64,000 bases of DNA from Schistocerca nitens (lineage: Eukaryota > Arthropoda > Insecta > Orthoptera > Acrididae). The position numbers and the translations under genes were made by a program. Position 1 is the first letter of the stretch; each line of letters opens with the position of its first letter. The DNA lies in assembly GCF_023898315.1 (NCBI RefSeq), contig NC_064619.1:499630594-499694593 (forward strand). Direction: 5' to 3'. Below the pieces are notes generated by a model. That model was not told the DNA's origin. It worked only from the letters and a program-made list of their open reading frames with translations, and did not search any database. Of this stretch, positions 56,091 to 64,000 are shown piece by piece.

Positions 56091-56212
56091 AAGGTACGAA
56101 TTTTTTTTGAGTTTCCCGTTCATCAAAAAACAAAATTCATTCTATATGCTTATTAGTTTCAGAAGTATAGACGTGCAAAATCGGATGATTCTTTTTGATA
56201 CACCCAGTATAA

Positions 56213-56727
56213 TGGACCGCGTAACGTATGAAACATTTTTGCTGCACATGATTATCTTCCAGTCTGTCACTCAAAAATAAACAATATTTACAGCATAATT
56301 TAAACTGTCAAAGTTTAAGTGAGGTTTTCCCGGAAAATTGTTGATTTGTAACGTGAAACAGAGGAATGGTGTAATAAAAATTAAAAAAGAAGCACATTCT
56401 AGCGATAGAAAATGCAATTTTCTCAAAAAAGGAAAATTAAAAAAAAAGAAACGCGAAAGAAAAACATATCAAACATCGCTTCAATACTTCGTCGAGTTTA
56501 TGCAAAACATGTTTCTCTTTTTGCTAAAGAACTTTCGCACTTGTGAGTAATAACGTAAAACTCGTACTTTTGATCAGGACGAAGAACGTTCTATTCAGCA
56601 CAAAATACCAAAAGTAATTTCATATATTTTTGTGTTTGTGTACGTAAACTGTACTTGCATCACAAGTAACTGCTTTGGTTACAAAAAATCACAGAAATTA
56701 TTTGTTCAATTAATTTTTATTACTTAC
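56213..56727. other. No feature recognised
   Basis: AT-rich spacer. Confidence 0.4.
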
Positions 56728-56738
56728 AAAATGCAATC

Positions 56739-56939
56739 AAAAAAAAGTTCAAGTGTGTGTGAATTCCTAAGGGACCAAACTGCTGAGGTCATCGTTCCCT
56801 AGTCTTACGCACTGCTTAAACTAGCTGATACTAAGAACAACACACACATCTATGCCCGAGGGAGGATTCGAACCTCCGGCGGGAGGGGCAGCGCAAACAG
56901 TGACATGGCGCCTCTAACCACGCGGCCACTCCGCGCGGA
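56739..56939 (-). mobile_element. SINE family B, full length
   Basis: Complement of tail (aagtgtgtgtgaattcct), body (actgctgaggtcatcgttcc) and head (gggaggattcgaacctccgg; accacgcggccactccgcgc). AAAATGCAATC flanks both sides (56728-56738; 56940-56950). Confidence 0.93.
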
Positions 56940-57679
56940 AAAATGCAATCCATATTTTGTAAGGATAAAAAGCACAATGGACTAACGCTGAACGACGTGC
57001 GGTTCAAATTACGTGCAAAACAAACAAAAGACTAACAGAAGTCGTCTTCCGGATTCTCTCTCAATATTCATTTCTGCTTCTTTCCTATCAATACTACCGG
57101 TACTACCGGTAGCACTATCATTTACTACGTCGCCTATTTACAGAACCAAACAACCGAACAGTGGTTCTGGTAGAGCGCAGTTCTACTCACGACACATCCA
57201 CAAGGCTGCATTGATGTACTGGGTGGTTATAATTATATTGCAGCTGCTCACGGAGGACCAATGTGGGTTGTGATTATCGCGTGGAAGCGAAAATTGGCAG
57301 AATGCTAACGCATTAATGCGGAACAGATGTACACTGGAAAACAAATTAGTTCCAGTTTTCACCTCGATGTGCTAATCTGGCACTGTAAACTACTCTATAT
57401 GATGGTGTGACATCCACACTGTCATCTGACAATCCATAACTTGACTGAACACAATGGCTATGAAGAAAAGACATCATGCGCTGTTAATGAAACTGCCTTA
57501 TGTGAACGGTAGCAGTTATAGTGCCAACTGAAAGGTCTGAGGAGAGGCCCAATGTCATTAAATAGTTTAAAGAAGAAATTCGAAAACACGGGTGAGCTTG
57601 GTGTAGCACATCGAACAAGAAGTAGTCCTGTCCCAGTGGAAGTCACGAGATAGCTGTTGCTGAACTTACCTTGCAATCT

Positions 57680-59624
57680 TGCTACTCTCTATTAGAATCT
57701 GGCCTTTAATAAAAATGGCAAAGTACTGTTAATCAGAACACAGGGAAAAGTTTTGATCTAAATGACAATAGATTTTTTCATCCGTAACATCACAAGATAG
57801 CAAAAATGACTAAAGAAACGTCACACAAACACTTTTATTTGACAAACGTTTTCACTAACATGGGGTCAATGGTGGACAAAGTGATCAGCTGGGGATCGAC
57901 ACACGACACTAACCAGGACACTAATCGCTTTATCTGACTTCACACATGTGAATTCGGGTTATGGCACAAAAACTACGCCACCATCAAGCATCTATACTCT
58001 ATTATTCCAAAAAAAGAAGAATTTGGTTCGAAGGAACATGGTGCTGAGAAACATATATTGGAGCCCTATGAGATAGCAGCGAATACGTTACCCTCCTACT
58101 GGTCAGGGAGGCAAACCACGATGCGTTTGGCGACTGAAGTCATGGACGGCCGTAATCTGTTATTAATGACGCACCCCCGAAAAATGCAAGTACGCGGTCT
58201 CGCGTTCGGTTAATTCGGAACGCAGGTACTTCCCTATGAGCCTATGATATCCTGGTGGATTCCAGTGTGCAGGTGCACTCGTTTGCTGGTCTGCCAAAAC
58301 CAATTTGACTCCGTGCCATGACTGTGCATGACAGAATATGTCAAATGTTTAGACGGACGACTCAAATAAATACTCCACACATCACTCGTTGTGAGCATGA
58401 TGCTAGAAGCAGTACCTCTGACGGTTCAGAAGGGCACTGGCACAGGCTCTAAGTGGCACACTAGCAAAGGACACAAGTCTCACCGTTTAGATGGAACCCT
58501 GCAGTTCAGTACTAGAGAAGCGCCAGTACAAGAGTGATCTCTTTGTGTCCGCTTTCCTCCTCACCTCGGTAGCAAAAATCCATTTACATCTTAGGCTTCC
58601 CCCACTGTAGCACAAGTCAATCAAGAGCTGGAGCTCGGAATTCGAAGCTCGGAGAGTGCCCCTTGCTCTGCATACACAGATTTGATCAATCAGAGACTTT
58701 AAAGTTAATTGGGAGAAAAGGAAAAAAGATTCAGCTTCGTGGCCTCTTTCCCGCGCGTTTACGCCATGTCTTTTGCTAACAACAATACCAGGATCCTGGA
58801 ACCACACCCCTCCATAAAAAGCTTGTTATCTCCCCTGTTGAGTCCATTTCGAAGTTTCCAAATAAAGGCCATAAACTCGCTAAAAGCCTTTTGCTTTCAC
58901 AAATATGTTTTGTAACAGAGTCTGGACGTCTGGGGGCCAGTGATCTGTCCCACGGAAATTCGCAGAACACTCACGTCTCGTCGGCTTTCTGCCTAACATG
59001 GGCCCTTCCTCTGCTTTGTTGCTGGTGTAAAATACACTGGCCACTGCAGCGGCGCCGCGAGGGATTAGCCGAGCGGTCTAGGGCGCTGCAGTCATGGACT
59101 GTGCGGCTGGTCCCGGCGGAAGTTCGAGTCCTCCCTCGGGCATGGGTGTGTGTGATTGTCCTTAGGATAATTTAAGTTAAGTAGTGTGTAAGCTTAGGGA
59201 CTGATGACTTTAGCAGTTAAGTCCCATAAGATTTCACACACATTTGAACATTGCAGCGACGACTTCTCGGCGCTAGTCAGTCTACCTGGACGCGGATGCC
59301 GACCTACCGGCGCCAACTAACATGTCTGCACAATGAGACTGCGGAACTCGACCGTCAAGAAATGTTTCCACGCAGGTTCCTCAGAAAAGACGCACTTCCC
59401 TCGGCCCACAGTCGCCGTGCGACATTACTCCAATTATGTAAATCGGCACCCTATTCCTTTGAACGCAGGTAAAGCTTACCGTTATTTCTTCCCTAGAGCA
59501 TGCAAGTAAGAGAATTAACCACTGTCCACCATTTCATCATGATGTATGAAGCCAAATCGTAATAAAGATCATCTTCCCTAAGAACATGAAGCGGTATAAC
59601 ACCGAATCAGAAGTGAGAGTGCCC
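57680..59624. mobile_element. 1.9-kb insertion of unknown class with 8-bp target duplication
   Basis: TGCAATCT stands at both edges (57672-57679; 59625-59632), and the transposase homology of the host continues across the junction. The ends are weakly alike when inverted (gctactctctattag... and ggcactctcacttct...). Eight-base duplications are typical of hAT-type elements, but no hAT transposase motif was found inside. A 106-codon minus-strand frame (58487-58807) has no motif. It contains a later SINE. Confidence 0.5.
59055..59251 (+). mobile_element. SINE family B, full length
   Basis: Head gggattagccgagcggtc, B-box variant gaagttcgagtcctccc, tail aagatttcacacacatttg. Flanks TGCAGCGGCG (59045-59054) and TGCAGCGACG (59252-59261) differ at one base. 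Confidence 0.92.
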
Positions 59625-60621
59625 TGCAATCTCTCAACCATTCAGCAATTGCACCAGTAAGTGCTCGTGGAGTAATGAGAATGGCCCATCCAACGGTCAA
59701 CAGTACGGAAAATTTGCCGTGCAAGGCGCAGACGGTGCAGAATCTGGAACCTCAAGATCCACAGCAATGTTCTGAATTTGCTCTTCGGTTTCTGGCATGG
59801 ATCGAAGTTGTTACATATGAACAGGCAATATCCTATGGAGTGAAGAGGCATATTTTGTACTACAGGATGCAGTGAATACACAGAACTGCCCAATCTGGGG
59901 TATTATTAACCCGCGTGATGTGCACAAAGTACCACTGCATTCATTTTACGAGACAGAGCGGTGTATGTCCACAAGTACTTTTATAGTTGGTCCTTTCTTC
60001 TTTGAAGAGAATACACACAGAGCGCCTGACTTGGGATATCGTGACGTCTGCACGTTATCAAGATCTCTTTGTGCAGCATGCCATTCCCGCTAGGAAGAGC
60101 TCAACACTGTGGGAACCAATGTTTTCATGCAAGGTGAGGCACCACCCCATGTCGTTCACCTGGTGACGAATCTGCTTCATGAACCTTCAACAAACATGTT
60201 ATCTCCAGAGGTCTTCCAGATGCATGGCCTGCTAGATCACCTTATCTCAGTCCAAGTGACTCTTGCTCTGGGGACATTTACCATAAACGAACGCGTTTAC
60301 CAGGGACACATTCGGTATCTATCTGATCTGAAGACTAGCATACTGGAATACGTTGGTCTGATTCCACCAGAACTGCTGCGAGAAACTATTGATCACGCCG
60401 TTTGATGGATGCACCACCTTGTTGACGTCTCTGGTGGTCTTATTGAACGAAGTGTGTTAGAGGCTGTTAAAAATAAAATCAACATCATACTTTTCTCACT
60501 TCTTTGACCCTTTCTGGCCACGTCCCATTCTTAATCCATTACGTAAGGAAACATTTCTACATGTCTTTCTTGTGTTTACAGCGCCAGATCTAAAACTGGT
60601 GACCTAAATTAGGACTAATTT

Positions 60622-60902
60622 CCAGAATGAGATTTCCACTCTGCAGCGGAGTGTGCGCTGATATGAAACTTCTTGGCAGATTAAAACAGTGTGCCGGAAC
60701 GAGATTCCAACTCGGGACCTTTGCCTTTCGCGGGCAAGTGCTCTACCAACTGAGCTACCCAAGCACGACTCACGCCCCGTCCTCACAGCTTCACTTCTGC
60801 CAGTACCTCGAATCCTACCTTCCAAACTTAACAGAAGCTGTCCTGCGAACCTTCCAGAACTAGAACTTCGGAAAGAAAGGATATTGCGGAGACATGGCTT
60901 AG
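60622..60902 (-). mobile_element. tRNA-headed SINE, family E
   Basis: The complement holds cttgggtagctcagttggta (A box, near-perfect tRNA sequence) and ggtcccgagttggaatctcg (degenerate B box), then the body through ccactctgcagcggagtg complement. ACTAATTT flanks it (60614-60621; 60903-60910). It lies within the transposon at 57219-61041. Confidence 0.8.
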
Positions 60903-61043
60903 ACTAATTTATTTCCAGCACAAGTCGGTTCCGCATTCCGCATTAACGTATTAGAATATCTACGATGTTTCGCTGCTATACGACAATTACAGCCCACACT
61001 GGCTCACTGAGAGTAGCTGTACTTTCATTATAATCATCCGGTA

Positions 61044-61969
61044 GTTAATGGTAAATAGCTGGAAAATTCATTAGCAGGCATGAAGTGAAAATGACGCTTT
61101 TTGTAGAACAGTGGTTCCCAGCATTTCTGAGACCATTCCCCCTGAATGAAATTATACGAGTATATCATCCAAAACTCTAAATAAAATTTGAGACCTAATT
61201 AAACATTGGACTGTAAAAATGTAGATCTCCCAGTTTTAAAGTTACAGATTATTTATAATAGGTCTGTATCGTTAATGCTCAACAACTAAAAGTCTCGCGT
61301 TTTCTATGTTTCCTTTGAACCAAAAAATAATGAGTCAGTAGGATGTTTGGTTCTGGTTATTTCTAATAATCATTTTTCTTTTTTTCATTGGAAACGTAAG
61401 TGAAGGTCTACTTTCACATCTGTGAGCTGTAGTGTATGGAATCGGCGTTCTTAAAGAGTTCTTCCAGCAAGTTGTGTTGCTTTTGCAAGGCTTTTCTTTT
61501 GGTTCGTATTTCACTACCTGAAATTTTTCCTTCATCTATTGAAGCTGGTCTAAGTACCAAATCTGAAACACTAGTTACTGTTGGAATTTATTACTTTTGG
61601 CAGGTGATTCCTACTACTGGATGGGCAGCAAAAGAAATAAACAGGCGCTGAGCGTTGTTGGTAAAATCAATAAATTTTATAAATGAAGTTTTTAATGGGT
61701 ATGAAACTAAACGTCAACAAGTAGTTCATATTGATAGTTTTGTCTCCTGACAGTGCGACGTGGTCTTTTCACACGAAACCCATTCAAAATTTGATGGTTT
61801 CTCACCAACTGATGTTGAGATGTAGGCTGCATGTTACTGGTAGGCAGAGGCAGGAAAGGAAATGAATGGGTTAGGGAACAGGTTAGGATGGGACACGTGG
61901 TTATGACAGTGATGAAAAAGACGGGGGGTGAGGTGGACAGTAGCCAGGAAGATGGACGGCACTTGGCCA
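61044..61969. other. No feature recognised
   Basis: Unassigned; a 95-codon minus-strand frame (61707-61994) has no motif. Confidence 0.35.
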
Positions 61970-62150
61970 AAGGAAGTCCTTTTCTGGACTCCAAGAAATA
62001 AGGAGAGACTGAAAACTCAATTTTATGGATTATAGACAGATTATGTTAAAAGACGTACTGAAGCAATACTGATGTATATCGCTGAACATTGCACTGCATG
62101 GAAATTATCCAGGAGGGGCTTTTATCCAGCAATGAATGTCAAATGCTGGT
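61970..62150 (+). pseudogene. LINE C-terminal scrap
   Basis: WTPRNKERLKTQFYGL followed by a stop and AEHCTAWKLSRRGFYPAMN recalls the C-terminal tail of CR1/I-type LINEs (W..R..R.....W........A..R..W......F). Weak, because the region is short. Confidence 0.35.
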
Positions 62151-62639
62151 GATCTGTTGAACACTAGGGGACAGAGTTTTGATAATGGAGATTATTTATA
62201 ACAAATTAAAGCGGTCACTAAAGTTTCATCGAACCGATTTTTCATTTACCCCTGATAAATTTCCATTTTACTCCTCAGGAAGTAATTACCTCCAATTGGG
62301 ACCAGGTTTGCTTCAGAAGCCGTGAAATTCCAATATTTCATTAAGGTGGTTAATTCAGGTAACGGCATAAGACCTCACCCCTTACCCCTGCTCTTTATGT
62401 TTTTCATATTTTCACCAAGAGGTTGTTTCATTATCGCTGTTGATAAAAAGGAAGACAGGAGAATGCACATCGACTTTTCGTGCATATATGAAGCACGTCC
62501 AGAAAGTAAGTTCCGTTTGTATTTATTTTCGTGGCAGTGCTACAACCGCAGTACGGCATATGCACGGTAGTTGCTGTGAGTCGAGTTCTTGGGACTGATG
62601 AAGTGAATGGAGACTCCAGACGAATACTAAAAAAAAAAA
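62151..62639. other. No feature recognised
   Basis: Unassigned spacer ending in an A run at 62630-62645. Confidence 0.4.
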
Positions 62640-63095
62640 AAAAAAGCAGACTACGCGCTCTCGAAGCAGAAGCGGTGGTGCAGGAGCAAGAAATTAAAAA
62701 AAAATGGCTCTGAGCACTATGGGACTTAACGTCTATGCTCATCAGTCCCCTAGAACTTAGAACTACTTAAACCTAACTAACCTAAGGACAGCACACAACA
62801 CCCAGCCATCACGAGGCAGAGAAAATCCCTGACCCCGCCGGGAATCGAACCCGGGAACCCGGGCGTGGGAAGCGAGAACGCTACCGCACGACCACGAGAT
62901 GCGGGCAAGAAATTAAAAATAGCGCAAATAAAACCAAATATAGCCAGCTAAAGGGCAAAGTCTCAATAAATAGGAATCCAACTTTTAGAGTAGATAATAG
63001 CACAATTACTCGAAGCAGTGAATGCAGGTATTTAGGAGTTGTCTTAGACGACAGGAGAAACCTTTCAGCACACATAGATACGGTCCGTCTAAAGT
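62640..63095 (+). pseudogene. Jockey-like LINE RT fragment split by a SINE
   Basis: After the SINE the frame reads LKGKVSINRNPTFRVDNSTI and TRSSECRYLGVVLDDRRNLS, AHIDTV. This matches the region following the FADD box in Jockey-type RTs (K..YLGVxLDxRxxFxxHI). The part before the SINE (VVQEQEIKN) joins it in frame across the duplication GCAAGAAATTAAAA. Both ends are truncated. Confidence 0.75.
62700..62904 (-). mobile_element. SINE with tRNA-Gly-like head and family A tail
   Basis: The 3' part (aaatggctctgagcactatg, cctagaacttagaactactt, aacctaactaacctaaggac) equals the family A tail. The head differs: its complement reads gcatctcgtggtcgtgcggt (A box), cttcccacgc (anticodon region) and ccgggttcgattcccggcgg (B box), which is tRNA-Gly-like. 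GCAAGAAATTAAAA flanks it exactly (62686-62699; 62905-62918). Confidence 0.92.
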
Positions 63096-63099
63096 AGAA

Positions 63100-64000
63100 A
63101 TCGCCAAACCGCTACTAATAGCTCGCGGGATCATTTTCGGTTGATCACTGTAACGTTCACGTAGGCTAACCTGGATTGCTCCACTCAGTGCAGACCACGC
63201 TCATGACAGCTGCTTGCTTCTCCTGCTTAACTGCCACCGTCAGTCAAGAATACTACACTGGTCAGAGTCATAACTGATTGCATACGCCTGTGGTTGTGGA
63301 CGTTAATCTTCGTGTGTATATCAGACATTTTCTCTCGTAAGCAGTTTAGTTTAAGCTAAAAGTATTCGGAATGAAAATCCTACTAGTTCTTTGTGCAGGA
63401 AAAGGACAAATATGGGTGTTTACTGTTCGGCACAAATTTATGAGTTGTAAAGAAAGGGAACGTCGAACGTCTCTTCAAAATCGTTCGCTCAAGGAGTGAA
63501 AAGGATTTCCCATTGGATTTTGCTTTAAAAATGAAGAGGTAAGGCAGCTAAAATCCACAGATAATACTCAGCTGTCAACTTTTTTAAAACCGTTAGACAA
63601 GTATAAAGCCGCAACTGAGGTGCCATTCCGAGTTTAAAAAAGTATTGCATAGAATAAGAACTATAGTGGATCAAATATACTGACGCGATATGCGTGTATT
63701 AATCTATCATAAGTTAAAACGTACTGACACGAAATAGTATTAATACAGGTCGCAGACCTGAGAGGCAATTTATTTACTACTTTTACATGCGCTCCCACAA
63801 CCAGATTTTGGAAACATATTTAGCAATATGACTTCTGGTTGGCCGTGTAACCACTCCAAAATTGATTCTGCAAATTCGTTTCCAGGTGCCGGTTTTCCAC
63901 TGGAGAAGCAAAAATATTAGACTGAGCAGGAATATGTCTACCTCTAATATTTAATTGAAGATGTGAAATATTACATGTGACATGATTTAGCGACACACGA
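63100..64000. other. No feature recognised
   Basis: AT-rich, no repeat or motif supported. Any element here may be cut by the window edge. Confidence 0.4.

Larger units (their letters stand above)
54147..56209 (+). mobile_element. IS630/mariner-type transposon with both ends, split by an LTR-like element
   Basis: The left end (tagagagtgtaccaaaaaga) and the complement of the right end (tactgggtgtatcaaaaaga) agree over about 35 bases through atcatgtgatttt / atcatccgatttt; TA flanks both. Without the insertion at 54230-54968 it measures about 1.3 kb, the normal size for the superfamily. Confidence 0.85.
57219..61041 (+). mobile_element. IS630/Tc1-type transposon with long inverted ends and nested insertions
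   Basis: TA flanks both ends (57217-57218; 61042-61043). The termini match over about 140 bases (ctgggtggttataatt / ccggatgattataatg; tgtgggttgtgattatcg / tgtgggctgtaattgtcg; cattaatgcgga / cgttaatgcgga). Transposase pieces: MSLNSLKKKFENTGELGVAH and RSSPVPVEV (57550-57650, helix-turn-helix), FALRFLAWIEVV (59780), a NTQNCPIWGIINPRDVHKVP segment (59873-59935), TSTFIVGPFFFEEN (59970), TNVFMQGEAPPHVVHLVTNL (60110-60175; second catalytic Asp changed to Gly-Glu) and LKTSILEYVGLIPPELLRET (60330-60390, C-terminus). The frame is broken repeatedly. Confidence 0.85.

Noticed and set aside
60604-60825. Protein frame with the phrase GSSVGRALARERQ
   Set aside because: This is the conceptual translation of a tRNA-like SINE head, a familiar artefact.
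1-64000. CRISPR array, operon, phage or bacterial defence system
   Set aside because: No regularly spaced direct repeats with unique spacers, no ribosome-binding-site-led gene clusters, and all coding traces belong to eukaryotic transposons.

Overview
The window looks like intergenic DNA from a very large, repeat-rich insect genome. I recognise several short repeat families (tRNA-headed SINEs with the shared tail ending in gagccatttgaaccatttt, and a 5S-rRNA-headed SINE) as families I associate with grasshoppers and locusts (Schistocerca-like Orthoptera). That attribution is from memory, not from a search. I see no convincing host protein-coding gene, no rRNA or functional tRNA gene, no CRISPR array and no bacterial-style operon. 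Nearly everything that can be identified is a mobile element or its remains.

The layout is as follows. 1-8 kb: mostly unassigned AT-rich DNA, a mariner C-terminal relic (3.6 kb), an old LINE (4.3-5.7 kb) and a short TA-flanked DNA transposon that keeps only a transposase N-terminus (6.2-6.9 kb). 8-13 kb: two copies of an LTR-like family in opposite orientation, one of them inside a decayed mariner-like element, then SINE, LINE and mariner scraps. 13.1-17.1 kb: the best-preserved structure, a three-level nest in which an LTR-like element sits in an almost full-length LINE, which itself sits in a SINE; each level has readable target duplications. 17-28.6 kb: mariner and Tc1-like elements, one with a LINE inserted, and a fold-back MITE. 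29-38.8 kb: LINE relics, a 5S-derived SINE, a solo-LTR candidate, a tandem-repeat block, a CpG-rich GC island and two LINEs nested in opposite orientation. 39-47.5 kb: a compact Tc1-like element with both ends, several SINEs and a long AT-rich stretch. 47.5-54 kb: three LINE relics with SINEs inserted, and a mariner. 54-61 kb: two TA-flanked transposons with terminal inverted repeats, each interrupted by a later insertion. 61-64 kb: LINE fragments, one split by a SINE carrying a different tRNA head.

No cellular pathway is encoded. What the elements share is history: LINEs supply the reverse transcriptase that SINEs presumably borrowed; DNA transposons served as landing sites; SINEs and LTR-like elements are mostly the youngest layer because their target duplications are still readable. 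Almost all transposase and RT frames are broken. The one long open RT frame (15352-16956) starts inside an inserted LTR and runs into the LINE with its FADD motif intact.
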